Source of the DNA: Coniferiporia sulphurascens
Lineage: Eukaryota > Basidiomycota > Agaricomycetes > Hymenochaetales > Hymenochaetaceae
NCBI GenBank assembly: GCA_002794785.1
Contig: NBBA01000003.1
Span: forward strand, 372,001 to 436,000
DNA: 64,000 nt
Direction: 5' to 3'
Shown piece after piece: positions 10,782 through 27,193 of this stretch. A program made the translations under genes and the position numbers. How positions within the stretch are numbered: the first letter of the stretch is position 1; every line of letters begins with the position of its first letter. Below the pieces are notes generated by a model. It was not told the origin of the DNA. It did no database searches and saw only the letters and a list, made by a program, of their open reading frames with translations.

Positions 10782-13700
10782 ATGACTATCCCCACCAACT
10801 CGCCCTTTGCCCCATTGATGGTTGCACTTAAAAATGCCCCGACAGCACCAGGTAGCGTGTACACTTTCCTTCAGAGAACTTTGCATAACGTATAACTCCA
10901 AAGATGCGAAGGCTGCCGCCGATTCATTGGCTCGGGCTGTACAGAAGGAAGGGTTACAGCATCTTATGTCCGTGCGCCCACCGTCCGAAACTCATTGAGC
11001 TAATATATCTCCACAGTAATGCCAACATCATTGTCACTCTCCATACCTTTGCGACCAACAAGAAATCTGGCTATGAGAGAGAATCGGCCGCTATAGGTTT
11101 CCAGTATCTTGCTTCGGTTCTCGGCACCCCTGTTGCTCCCATCTTGCTCCCGTCTTTGCCAACAATCATGGATTTGTACATGGATAAAGGGGATGTCGTG
11201 CGAATAGCAGCAGTCGCAGCCACCAAGACTATCCTGAAACTTTTTCCCCCCGAGTCTACACGCACCGTCTTCCTGCACCTAGAGGATATTCTTGAGAAGG
11301 GGAAATGGCGCACGAAAGTGGGCGCACTTGATTCAATCAGGGGCTTTGTCGATCGCGCGAAGGACGAAATTGCCGCTCAGCTCGGGGATATTCTACCGAA
11401 AGTTGAGAAGGCTATGCACGACACGAAACCCGAGGTACGTCAATCAACTTCTTGTTAATGTATACATATCGTTAATGCAGGGTGGAGATTAGGTTTCGAC
11501 GGCGGCGAAGAAGTGCGCAACAGCCCTGTGCACAACTGTGGCCAATCCTGATCTTACGCCGCATATACCTGTTCTGGTGGAATGCATGTCGAACCCTTCG
11601 TCCGTCCAGGCGTGTATGAAAGCCTTATCGACCACTACGTTCGTCGCGGAAGTCACAGCTCCTGCCCTTGCACTCGTCGTTCCTCTCCTGTCCCGTGCTC
11701 TCAGCGATCGTAGCATGGAAGTGCAGCGCCGAACAGTCGTTGTCGTCGATAATCTAGTAAAGCTTGTCCGCGACCAGAATGTGGCTGCGGTCTATTTGAG
11801 TGGCCTCGTCGAAGGTGTTGAGAAAATTATGAAGGGGGCGTCTTTCCCCGAGGTAAGCCGGGTTTTTCCCCTACTGGTTTCACTCAATTGAACCTATGTT
11901 TCTCTAGGTCCGCGCGTTTGCCGAGTCCGCGTATAACACCTTATTGAAAGCAGGGGCCTCTAAATTGGGCCCCCCTCCATCTACCAGAAACCTAGTGGGG
12001 GAAATAAGCTCAGCAAAGGCCGACATAATCAGCTTACTGCCATCAGAAGTGAAAGGTGGTATCAAGGCCATTAGCTCCGCTTTAAACACTTCGTTAGAGT
12101 TTCAGGCGGGAATGGTTGCTGATCTTGTCAGCTCCCGCAGATTCTCGGACAAGGATGCATGGAGTCGCGCAATTGGCTCTCTCATCTCGCCTTGGCTTCC
12201 GGACAATACCGAAGGAGCTTCAAGGTTTTCGGAGTCCGTGCGACAACATTATGAAACTATTGACCGCGCGAAGTACGCACCAGAGCAGACCGATAACGAG
12301 GAAGAGGGCGAAATCTTATGCGACACGCTGTTCTCACTGGCGTATGGGACGCTCTTGCTGCTCTCGCACACATCGCTACGTCTTATTCGTGGTCGTCGAT
12401 ACGGCATTCTCGGGACAAATGGCTCTGGAAAATCGACGTTAATGCGGCAATTGCGTGATGGGAAAGTTGAGAACTTCCCCCCGCAAAGCGAGCTGCATTG
12501 CATTATGGTTGAGCACGCGCTCCAGGGGGAGGACACCTCTGTATCGATTATTGACTTTATTGTTCAAGGCTAGCTCGCTCTTCTTGACAACTTATTTTTT
12601 ATCTAACGAATTTCACCTGCTGTGTATCACAGACAAAGCACTTTCCGGCGTTCCTCGCGAGAAAATCATCCAGCAACTTACGGAGGTCGGGTTTGATGAG
12701 AATCTGCAAAAACAGCTCGTCGGAAGCTTATCAGGAGGCTGGAAAATGAGACTGGAACTCGCTCGGGCGATGTTGTACGATGCCGACCTTCTGCTCTTAG
12801 ATGAGCCTACCAATCACGTACGTCATTTTGAAACTAAATCTTTCCTTTCCATACGATGCTAAGATCTGTGCGGCGGACCACAGATGGATGTCAAATCTGT
12901 AAAATGGCTAGAAGACTATCTTATTTCCCGCAAAAATGTTACTTGTCTGATTATTAGTCATGACTCTGGGTCAGTCCTCAAAATTCTCTTTGTCGGCGGA
13001 GAGCTAATGCTTGATTAAATATCTAGTTTCCTTGATAATGTTACAACAGATATAATACACTACGAATCCAAAAAGGCGTGTCTTGACCTTTGAAGTTTTT
13101 CAAGCGGCTTACATTTCCTTTATAGCTTGTATATTATCGCGGGAATCTGTCTAACTTTGTATCAAATCATCCAGAGGCCGAATCATATTATACCTTGGCC
13201 GCCACCTCTGTCAAGTTCTCCTTCCCATCTCCCGGCTCGTTGATGGGTGTTCGCAGCAATACGCGCGCGATCCTCAAAATGACAAATTGTACTTATACAT
13301 ACCCTGGCCGCGATACACCCAGCTTGCATAATGTGAGCTGCGCGCTCTCTCTCTCAAGGTAAGACGCGCAACATTGTTGCACAAGCTATGGTATTGAATA
13401 AAAGTACAGTCGAGTGGGCATAATTGGGCCCAATGGTGCAGGGAAGTCGACTTTAATCAAACTACTGACGGTAAGAACCTTTTCTAGTAACACCCAACGC
13501 CTAATTAACATTTTCCTCACACCACAAGGGTGAGACAGTGCCTCAAGAAGGTACCGTCTACAAGCACCCGTCGCTTCGGATAGGCTATGTTTCACAATAT
13601 GCAACTCATCATATCGGTGAGCAAGAGCGTCGGTGAACGTGTACGTGGCACTAATGCGGCCTTGAAGAGCAACACCTGGAGAAGACACCTATCCAGTACA

Positions 13701-14944
13701 TCCAATGGCGATACCAGGATGGACATGATCGTGAGTAAATACACAGTGTAAAGGAAGCGATATAAATCTCTACACCCAGGCGAGCTCGTTGAAAAGGCAA
13801 CTCGAGTGCTTACCGCTGAGGAGAAAGCACAGCTAGAGGTACCCTTTGTGGGGAAAAATGGGACGACGCGCAAGCTGGAGGTAAATCGTATTTCTTCTTA
13901 TACTGGGGCGGTAATTGAAGCGTCATCAAGTACATCCTAGGCAGGCAAAAACTCAAGAAGTCCTTCCAATACGAAATAAAGTGGCGAGGACTTGATTATA
14001 AATTCAACACATGGATACCTCGTGACGAGCTGCTCGCGAAGGGCTTCTCAAAGGTGGTTCAACAATTCGATGATCTTGAATCTTCGAGAGAGGGTGCTGG
14101 GCAGCGTGACACCGCTGCACATCTTGTTCGTAAACATCTCGAAGACATTGGTCTCGATGGCGACATTGCACAGTATAACGAAATAAGCGGTTTATCCGGA
14201 GGTGAACACAGGATTACCGCGTCTCTTGTCCACTCTGGCTAAGTGTATTTTTTCCTACAGGCCAAAAAATTAAGCTTGTTATAGCTGCTTGCCTGTGGAA
14301 TAACCCCCAGGTAGGCTGAAAGGAAATATTATGAAAGGGCGGAAATGAATGTTTTCTTTTTCAGATTTGTGTCCTTGATGAGCCCAGCAATTTCTTGGAT
14401 CGTGAGGCTCTCGGTGGATTAGCAGTAGCCATCCGTGATTGGGCAGGTGCAGTGGTAAGTTCCTGCGCGACTCGTTGCTTAACAAGCCATTTTGACTATT
14501 TGAAATAACTTGACACAGGTTATCATTTCGCACAATACAGAGTTCATCACAGCATTGTGTAAGTCCTCTTTTTCTTCCTTAAAAAAATGCCAACATGTCC
14601 AATGAACGCTCTCAGGTCCTGAGATATGGAACGTGGATGCCGGCCGGATGACTCACAAGGGCAAGACCGCCGTTGTCGAAGAAGCTTTCGCCGACGGAAA
14701 GACGCCCAAGGGTAGTGGTGCCAACACGCCAGCCAGATCGCGCACGCAGACGCCTGCAGCTTCCGTGAGAGCCTCACCCGCTGTCAGCGGCACGGAAGGC
14801 AATGAGCTATCCGCGCCCATTTTGAAGAAGAAAAAGAAGATGACACGGAACCAGATGAAAGCGCAGGAAGAGCGACGTCGCATACGGAAGCTGAACTGGC
14901 TAGCTTATGGGGGACCGAAGCCAGAAGATACCGACAGTGATTGA
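10782..14944 (+). CDS. EF-3-like ABC-F ATPase with HEAT repeats and chromodomain
   Basis: Protein of about 1,060 residues related to fungal elongation factor 3, the ribosome-associated ATPase that helps release E-site tRNA. Order seen: N-terminal HEAT repeats (ERESAAIGFQYLASVLG; STTTFVAEVTAPALALVVPLL); a helical linker; ABC1 with Walker A GTNGSGKST, signature LSGGWKM and Walker B LLLLDEPTNH; ABC2 with Walker A GPNGAGKST; an inserted chromodomain (FQYEIKWRGLDYKFNTWIP) before the second signature LSGGQK; Walker B CVLDEPSNFLD; and a basic tail with a KKKKK run. At least ten introns split it. The ATG at 10782 precedes TNSPFAPLMVALKNAP; the junction into NSKDAKAAADSLARAV is unclear, so the first 40 residues are provisional. 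The Ser in DEPSN and the intron-rich structure suggest the EF-3 paralog class found in basidiomycetes rather than the main, highly expressed EF-3. Cytosolic, ribosome-bound role is inferred. Confidence 0.88.
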
Positions 14945-16896
14945 TAGGCGCATAGAGTCGTTCTTTGTACTGTGGCAGCAGCGTGTAGATTGGGCCCTTT
15001 AGAGCGCGCGCTGTGTGCCAGGCTGATTGATTAGAGGCATAGATTTCCTTCTGGCTCGTCGTGAGATTCAAATATGTAGATGCAGCTGAAATAATATGTA
15101 TGAGGCTCATGGCTGGCGCGTGCGTCCGAAGGCGCAAATCCTTCTATTTGTGGCTAGTCTGGTTATCGTGTTTCCCTTTTAGGGCACCAAAGACTCGTGG
15201 CAGCGGCGTGGCTCATGCAACGCATCTCGATACAACGACCCGGGCTATGGACTGCGCCTGTAGCTCTTTTGATACAAAGCTTCATTGGGACCTGGGCATC
15301 AATGTCCCTCACTTCCTCCGGGTGCTTTTCTCCTCACGACAGATTGCGGAAACACGACTGCAGCCAATGCCGTAGCTGGTTGCTGTTTGGCTCGGGCGTA
15401 AACCGGCCACCCTGTTTTCTACCAACGCGTTGTCCAGACTTAGAGTCGGGTGCCACCGTTTGAGCTGGTACATGCCGTCTCCGACTCGTCACGGCAGCGG
15501 GATCACTGCGGTGTTCCTTGTGAGTCTGCGGTGAAGAAAGTCCGGTCTACAACGTGTATCGCAGTGACAAGCTCATTATGCCCGTGATGCATGCCCAGTC
15601 ATGCCGCGACACGCAAGCATCAACTGAAATTTCTAGTCCGGAGCTATGGACGGCCGAGATTGCAATGCGGATGGTGAAGGCAGAGCAACATGAATCACCC
15701 CCTTGCTTCGGCAGAAAAAGTACAGCTTTTTTTCTCCTTGCGTTCTTACGGCCCTCTTTCTCCGAAGCTTCCGAAACTATGCTCCGGAGTAAAAGGCTAG
15801 GCAGCTGAACTCGATTAAACGCCACATATACATGACGTTCTACGAACGCGAGCATACCCAATTTTAACGCCACCGACAAATCGGGCCGATCGATCTGATG
15901 GATATGCCGACAAGCGCTCACTAGAACTGCTTCTGCCAGACCTTGCAAGTTCATTCACACTTTCGAGAGTTCTATGTTCCACTGATGCCACCCTCCTTTG
16001 CCTTCATGGATATATAGGCGGACAAGAACCAAGTAAGGACTACTCTGTTCGTCATTCCATAAGCACTATCGATTGTCCGAACCCTCGTGTTCGTCTATCG
16101 ATATAGCCGATGCAGGCAGGACTCGCAGATATGTAAGTGGTAGTATGTTCACGGTGCTTTGCGAGTATCACGAGGGCCGTTCAAGCCGCACAGGTGGCGA
16201 GCGTAAGTTTTACGTACTACATCGGGGCCGTCCCTGTTGTCATTCGATCTGTGACCCCAGGATCTTCCGCCAAATGCTTCCCATGTATAATTTTAAACCT
16301 GAAAAGACGAGAAGTAAGAACATCCTTGGACCGTGATATTGCGTGTAACCAATGCACGACTTGAAGGAGCGAACGCACCATGCAAGGTCTCCTGACAACG
16401 ATCTTAAGCTTCGTAAGCTTATTTTTAGTGACTGCATAATGTGTCCGACCAGGTCGACAGCTTGGAGACGTTCTTGGACGACCTTTTTCTTAGACGTAGA
16501 AGAAAGAATTCGAGCCCTGTAAATCACACGTTTCAGCTTGACTTAATAACTCTTTAATTACAATAGCTAACCCAGACAGGAGAACAGAGTGCAAGGTTAC
16601 ATCAAATAATTATTAATTAGTTATAAAACGTTAGTATAGGTTAGAAAGGGCATGATATGCAATAAAAACAGGTATCGATGATAACCAGCATCAAGTCCGC
16701 GACTTAAAAATCCACTTTGAAGTGTAGTACTAGGAATTATGGTAAGTATGCGCTGAAATCCAATGGATGTAATAAGTACGTGATGAAGATGTAGATAATG
16801 ATGTAGATAAGAAATGCATAAAAAAGGAATGCCTGAGATTAACGGACGTAAAAGAACTTGAGGTCATGGAGCATGGGGCTGTGGTTTTGAAAGTCA
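14945..16896. other. 1.95 kb gap between the EF-3-like and homeobox genes
   Basis: No gene I can support. The largest frame is 135 codons on the minus strand (15547-15954) with no recognisable domain. The part from about 16540 to 16830 is AT-rich and includes short TA-rich runs, probably the 3' untranslated region of the minus-strand homeobox gene. No transposon ends or tandem repeats were found. Confidence 0.5.
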
Positions 16897-17963
16897 TTAA
16901 AACGGGCGTCTTGTTCGTCCGGCACCCTCAGGACTCCGACCGCGATGGAGTGACTCAGGTGGGGGCTGAAGGTGGGGAGACATCTCGCGGTGCACTCGGT
17001 GAGAACTTTGTCCCGGTGAGTGAGTGGTGTATGACCCCCCATGGTTTGCCGGACTAACGGCAATTTCTGCGCTGGTATGTCGTGCACCCGGTCCTGGCGT
17101 TGGCGCGTGTCCCGCAGATGACGAATGGGCTGGGGGGCCCGAGTATGGGTGGTGCACTATGGGCTGAGGGGCGTTCACGGACGAACGGCTCTGACGAGTG
17201 GATTGACGCTTGTTCTGGAACCTGTACAAACCAAGCCTTAAGGAATAGAAGAGCCTTGTATTCAGTACCGGACTCACCAAATCTGCACGCTTCTGGCGGA
17301 CATTTCAAGCTTCTTTGCGAGCTCCATTCTCTCTTCCGTCGTTGGGAATGCGGTTCGTGCATACACCTCATTCAGCGTTTTAAGCTGGGCAGCGTCGGCG
17401 CGCTTACGCTTTTTCTTCACCGCCGGGAAGTCGACGGGCGAAGGCTCCTGCGGAGAGTGGTTCATCGCTTCTCGCGAGTTCCGTGCGTACGGAGAGACTA
17501 GGTGTGTTTCTGTGCGCTGGGCACTCCATTCATTAGGCGAACCGCGGTGTGGGTTCTGGTGTGCTTCCGGTGGAAAATGCATAGGATGTGGCGGGTGAGG
17601 ATGGTGGCGAGTGTCGATAGTTGAGGGGTGGAATGAAGGGTATGAGCTCGGATGAGTTGTTGAGTGATAAGGGGCGTCATAATTCATAGGATATGAAGAG
17701 GACGGGACATGAAAGTTTCCTGCCTCTGGCACGGCCGCGCTAAGGGAGAAATTTGCAGGGTATGAACCACTTATATGATCACCCGCCCAAGGATCCTCTC
17801 GTATAGGCGGAGAGATGTTAATAGGGGGAGCACGACGCATAGTTTCCTGGCTAGTAGGTATTCCCGGGGACTGACGGGGCGGATATGGTGAATGGGAATT
17901 CTGTTGGTAGCGCGGATCGAGGTCAAAAGACGTGTAGGGCGAGTATGAGGGATGGCCAGCCAT
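16897..17963 (-). CDS. Homeodomain transcription factor
   Basis: Two exons. The first runs from ATG 17963 (MAGHPSYSPYTSF) through a long Pro/Ser/His/Tyr-rich region to the homeodomain, which starts after a basic patch KKKRKRADAAQ (likely nuclear localisation signal) with LKTLNEVYARTAFPTTEER and SARSVQIW. An intron splits the third helix; splicing restores VQIWFQNKRQSTRQ, with W48, F49, Q50, N51 and R53 of the DNA-recognition helix intact. The C-terminal region is again Pro/Ser/His-rich, ending RTRRPF. An upstream in-frame ATG at 18149 exists but the added 62 residues look like leader sequence. Agaricomycete homeobox proteins of this size often regulate fruiting-body development; which ortholog this is cannot be told by eye. 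It is not a mating-type HD1/HD2 pair: there is no divergent partner and no MIP neighbour. Confidence 0.9.
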
Positions 17964-19657
17964 CGTCGTATCTGGGTACGGGCGACGAGCGGTGAGAATG
18001 TTGAGAAACCTGGAAGAGAGAGAACAACGTACGAGCGCTATTCGACCAATAATTAGAGCCCGGAAATGAAGGTGAGAAAATGTCGTTTCGACTTGGTGAC
18101 ATTCTTGAGGGCACGGATTCGTGCTGAGGATCTTTTTTTTACAAGTCATTCATTTAAATGAGTGAAAATGAACGCTGGATTTAGCGAGTATGAAATAACC
18201 GACCTGAATATGGACTCGCGAAAGCTGTAGAAAGCGGAGGCAGAACGGTGCGCCCACTCTGTCCGGTGTTGAATGTTCCGCCGTGGACGTTCAAGTCTGG
18301 CGGACTCCTGCGATAGCGATTAGAGACTGGATATGCAGAGTCGCGAATGTTAGACATGAGCTCAAAACAAGTTGAGTCCAGAGGAGAAGAAGGACGAGCT
18401 ATTTAATGCACCTGAAATATCAGTATAAATGACTTACAATTGACGAGTGGTAGACCTAAGCGTCGATCAGCACTACTAGGTGGAGCGGGTGAGGTACAGG
18501 GTAAAGAGAAATGAAGTGTTTAGAGCGAGAGAGCAACGAGGATTTAAACGGCCAAAGGCAAGGCACAAGCGGAACGCGGGACTTGCACAGCAGTTGAACA
18601 GTATATTAATGTGACGGGCTGGCCAGCAGACGCCTTCCGGGTTAGTATGTAAAGTATCTGTTGTAGTAGTCGCACCTTTCCCTAATTGAGAAGAAGAACC
18701 AGGGTATACCAGATTTAAGAAAATCTTGCCGAAAGCTGCAAGTGGGGGTCGGCTGCATCGGCCTCGCGTCCTGGGGCTGTAGGAGAGCAAGTGGAGGCCT
18801 CGTGGTGAAAGGCTGGAGAGTCGACCCCCCCGCACAGCCGTCACTGCTGCCACGCCGGCAGAGGGAGGCATTGAAGCAGGAGGGGCCGGCACGAGTTTGT
18901 GTCTGTCCGCTCATAGCATTCAACAACAAAAATATGACGTGTTCGCATCTCGAGATCTGTCTGCTCAGGACAACGGTCTGCTTGGAGGGGAACACTCCGG
19001 CTCGCGACACACATAGTACTACAACTCGAGCTGAACCTACTAGACGCGCTCCGACGGATATGGCAACCACATGCAGGTTGCTCACGAGGGTGTTGCCGGC
19101 TAACTTTTCCGTCGAATTGCAGCGGAAGCTTTTCCCCCCCCTAGGGGGTCGTCCGTTGCCAGGCCAACTAGTATGTATGCGGCATGCCTGACATATTTAC
19201 GCAATTTTCGAGACGGCGGACATTGCAGAGGCTATACGTTAAAAAGCCAGCCAAACAGGCCGGACGAAGGATCTGTTAATCTAGGCGCAACTCCTGATAA
19301 TGCCCCGAGTCGCCAGACATGAAATTTAGTAAAGAGAACTTGTATTCCACCGTGGAGATCCTCTTGTCACCGCTTCGTCAGCAGCGAGCCTTCTTGCGGG
19401 GCTCACAATTCCTGGGCCTTTTGCGGCGGTGCCGGACGCGCAGGGATTTCTCACCCGAGTTCCATTCCTCTCGTGAACAAGAAGAACAAGAGCGTAAGCG
19501 TCGATCTGGATAATTGTCACGTTTTTTCTGCTTTGACCCATTTAGGCGGTGCGTGACGTACACTATTATTAGGGGCTCTGCGTGACATCAGCGTACTGCA
19601 GCTACAGAGGCAGCGACCAACGGCTGCTAATACCTTGTTATCGCATTTATATGCATA
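17964..19657. other. 1.7 kb gap between homeobox gene and kinase
   Basis: No gene supported. Minus-strand frames of about 140 codons (18476-18892, 18642-19085) overlap each other and lack motifs. The region probably holds the homeobox promoter and a spliced or long leader, and the kinase promoter. Confidence 0.5.
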
Positions 19658-23318
<3,661 letters not shown>

Positions 23319-24140
23319 CCGGGCATCAGGTATGACATTGAGATAGTCATGATTCACGAACCCTTATGATCGCTCCGCGGAGCATTGCTCATGATTTTTT
23401 AATGATGTGTTTATCCCCTTCGGTCTTCCTTGATTGATTATGATTTTGATACGACTGATTTTGCCAGTGTTGTGTTTTATACCTTGTATAGTTATGGATA
23501 GACTGATACAATCCAACCATTGCCGACATTGATCTGCTTATGAGCGAAGATGAAACTGCGGTGGCGTGGGGTGTACAGCATGTACAGCTTCCGAACCGAT
23601 TCGAACTAAGAACCCCTTCTGGGAATAATGATAAGATGCAGAAGTATCGCCATCATAAGGAAGAATATTAACTTTGTGGGACTTACTTCTGCTTCGCACA
23701 CCTATAATAGTTTCCGTGCAAATATAAATAAATAAATAAAATCTTTTATGTTGTGGGCTTATGATATAAATATGGATACTACAGCAGTGACTATCGAATA
23801 TATGATGAGGGTTTAGGCTCTCCAAAATATTAATGACTTGAGTACAGACTGAGTCAAATGTGTTGCTAATTCCGCTAACTCCCTACGAAATACGTGATAA
23901 ATACAATCTATCCGAACCCTTGTACTCGGGCAATCCAATGTTAGTAAATGACTCAAGAGAATACAATGATCGAGAAAAGAATAGAATAATAAGTTAGCCC
24001 AATAAGTAGGTACCCAAGTCGTTAAATTAGAAACGAAAGTGAGAGGAAAGGAGGCCGAGACAACACGTCTGAAATCCGTACGGAGCCGAGGGAATCCTGG
24101 GCTTCGTTGAGAACGTCGCCAACGATCGTGAGCTTACAAT
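23319..24140. other. Convergent 3' region between kinase and C2H2 gene
   Basis: 822 bases, AT-rich, with runs such as AATAAATAAATAAAAT near 23723-23741. Both neighbouring genes end here, so it is best read as two 3' untranslated regions and spacer. No gene recognised. Confidence 0.55.
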
Positions 24141-25492
24141 TTATTCTTGTTCTTCCTCAGTGCTCTCGCCGCCCGTTACTTGTGCACCACTCTCGTGTAC
24201 CCGAGCGTGCCGTCGCATATTACTCTGCACGCTGAAACGACGACCGCATCCCTGATATATGCATTCGAATGCTAGTTCACACCGTCAGCATATAGTCATG
24301 CGCGAGAAAATAGTGCCATTTACGTTTTTCTCCAGTATGGCTGTGGATGTGTATCTAGTTTGGTCGCAGTATTAATTAGGTGTGCTACTAGTAGGCGCAG
24401 TAAAAATTACCCTCAGACTGCTTGGCCGAGTAAAACGTTTGCCACAGTATTCGCACTCGTAACGTGCGGAATGTAAGGAATTCCTGGGATCATCGAAGTT
24501 CACAGGGAAGGATCCTTGTTGTCCCGATGCCCTGAGTGTTCGAAGGATAGCCAGCCGTTGGGGATCTGTTGGTGGCGGTCCAAGGGGGTCCACTTCCGCA
24601 ATAAGGACACCAAAAGGAGATTGATAGTCAATCGGCGCCGAAGACGATGATGCATTGTTCCGAGAGCGGGAAGAATGCGCCGTCATCTGAGAATGAGGAA
24701 GTGGTTGAAATTGCAGCGCATTAGATGGGGCCGGTGCGTGCGCATGTGGGTGTGCATGCGACGAAGCACCGCTCGGGTTAGGACGTGATGACCATGTAGA
24801 GTCGGAGGGGTCCTGACGCCTATGTCTTTCATTTTCTGTGTTGTTAGACATACGAACGACCCTTGAGGGATCGTACGACCTGTTAGGGTCGTCTGAATAG
24901 CTCCGGGAATAGGCCAGAGAGCTGAACTTCGAGCGATAACCGTCTGCGTCCACAGGGGTCTGAGTTCTGTCCATTACCATAGTGGCCTCAGGTCGATGTG
25001 ATGAAAAACTCCCTGGTGGGGGGCGTCTGGAAGGATCGGATGACGAAACACTAAACGAACGTGAGGACATGGGAGGAGGAGTTCCTGGTGCATTTCTAGA
25101 AGACGACGGCAGTAAGTTCCCCGAATTTCTTTCGCGAGCGGGCAACTGGGATAATCAATTATCAGTTCAAGAAGAGATGTCTGTCCCTTGCGCGTACTTA
25201 CTCGGTGACCATATCCCTGCTGGGGGCTCATGGGGGCCAACTTATTCGAAGCAGACATATGTGGGCTGAGTCCCTCGCAGAGGGCGGACCGCATAGGAAC
25301 AGAAAAAGATGAGCCTAGAGTCCTTGATGAGGACTCCGGAGACGAAGTCAGTTCATCTAGTGAACATATTTCAGAAATTCTGCTAGTAGATAGTGGCAGA
25401 CAGATTACCGTACCTCTCAGGATGTCTCGAATGGGGGGGAGTGTGACACGCTCATCCCTCGAGTGGCCGCTTGAACCTCGAGCCGTATTCAT
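24141..25492 (-). CDS. C2H2 zinc-finger transcription factor
   Basis: From ATG 25492 the protein begins MNTARGSSGHSRDER and VTLPPIRDILR, a short motif common near the start of basidiomycete C2H2 factors. Two introns follow (ending at TTCACTAG and TTATCCCAG), then a long Ser/Pro/His-rich region, including an HAHPHAHAHAPAP-like stretch. The DNA-binding part is at the C-terminus: YECEYCGKRFTRPSSLR in one exon, a linker exon, then FECIYQGCGRRFSVQSNMRRHARVH, so two tandem C2H2 fingers. It ends with an acidic tail ESTEEEQE at 24141. Finger spacing is normal. The likely role is nuclear DNA binding; target genes cannot be inferred. Exon joins near the fingers (about 24250-24420) were partly read by eye and could shift by a few codons. 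Confidence 0.82.
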
Positions 25493-27193
25493 GGCGCTGT
25501 AATCAAATGGGGGATGACAAGAGTGTCTAGGGAATTGTTTCTGGATCCGACCGAAGACTGCTTCATTATATAGTGTGGAGACTTAAGCTAACTTGTACTT
25601 CCGGCAGGCATTGTGAGTCGAAACGGGCGCTCACCTGATGAGCAGAGCCGTACAGAGACGGCTTTGCGGACTGGTCACTGGTTGCCACAATCGAGTAGTG
25701 TAGTTAGGAATATGCGGATGAATATATCTCAGTTTCCACGGGACGCGATGATACAGATCTCCAGCTTAAGAGGTTTCGGCAACATGAATTTTGGTGTCGA
25801 TTATATATCACCGAACTGCGCGCATGCGACATACACGGTGCGAAGTATCAATATCCTCAGGCGGCACCAAAGGCAAACCTGGGGCACTGTCTTGTATTTC
25901 AGCATGGTCTGCATAGCATAAAGCGAGACGTGCGCGCAAGAAGTTGAATAGTACTCGGCAATCATGGCTCCGCCACAAGTTTACTGAAAAGTTCCCAAAT
26001 AGCTGAAAGCAATTCAGGAGTACATATAAAGTCCCTGAGTGTGCAAAGGGCGCCGAAATGTTCATGCGGAGGTAGACCTTGTGGATGGAAACAGGCAATT
26101 TGGGGCGACACATTCTCCAGGTCGTTCGGGCGGAAGATACGGGTTCGGAGATTCAGACCCCATTCGTTGGCCACTACTACAGATCGTCAGCTGCCGGATT
26201 CGACCAGAAAATAGCTGTTTGAGAAGAGGATTTACGAAAAGTGATCGAGGTCGCTTGGAGACGAAAAACACAGAGTAGGCTTACCATCATGATGGTCAAA
26301 AAGGAAATACGAAGCACTTATGATTCATCACGAAAGGGAGACCGGCTTCTCGTTTTTGAGGGTACGGACTGCGGGCGATTAAGCATTAACACACACGCAA
26401 ATTTCAAAGTGCAGATGGGCGGCGTCCTTATGCTATGTGTAGGGTACTGGCAAAGCCGCTGTCAAGATATCGCATGAAACTGAGCAGAATCAATCACCGC
26501 ACACGGGCGCTGTCGGCCCATCACACTGCACACCCACGTTGCGATAGGGAGAGCAACACAGAATGACGTTCTTGCGCATTTTTCTACCAGCGCAGCCAAC
26601 CATCGTTGTTCGTTAGGCGACAAACTCAGCCTACTAATTCGCGATCCTCATTAAATTTACATTTGAGGCGTAGCGACTCGTGGCCTCCATTGAGATAATC
26701 AAGGAGTTTACTAGGAACGGTCAGATTAAAAGCACAGGTGCGTATCTACACCGCGAACCGGCTGTGGGAGACGCTACAGATTGACCTCCGTCGACCGGAA
26801 ATGTTCTTCGTCGATGCGTCCCTCTGAACCCTGGAACTTGATCAACCCCTTCGACTCAACAAAGTAATGAGCCCAAGCGACGCAATGCCGGAATCTGGTC
26901 ATCCGGAGTTCGCCATCCTGATACACATCCTAAATTGCCTTTAGCTTCATATTTGCAGCAAGTACACTAACTCAAACTTTTATAGTGAAGTGAGTCTGAC
27001 GAACGCCTTCCTAGATTTCCACCTCCAGCATTCAAAAGAGGGACGACCGCTTTCGGGGAGACGCCAAGCCACTGATTTCAAGCCGACAAGCGATCCAAGG
27101 TCCGGCCTTTCGGGAAAATGAAAGGCTCAGAGTAACGGGGTTGACAGTTTCCTTCATTTCTGACAGGACCTATCGCTCTTAGGCGCACAGGAA
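25493..27193. other. 1.7 kb gap with no recognised gene
   Basis: Neither strand shows a recognisable family. Several frames of 70-100 codons occur on both strands (for example 25613-25921 plus, 25808-26113 minus) without shared domain features. The left part should contain the C2H2 promoter; the rest may hold a short, heavily spliced gene or decayed sequence that I cannot resolve. Confidence 0.45.

Noticed and set aside
15547..15954. 135-codon minus-strand frame
   Set aside because: No domain, no neighbours in frame, no splice context; length is possible by chance in this composition.
16897..17963. Possible mating-type (HD) locus
   Set aside because: Only one homeobox gene, no divergent partner, and no mitochondrial intermediate peptidase or beta-fg gene beside it.
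18476..19085. Two overlapping minus-strand frames of about 140 codons
   Set aside because: They overlap each other in different frames and carry no motif; most likely leader or promoter of the homeobox gene.
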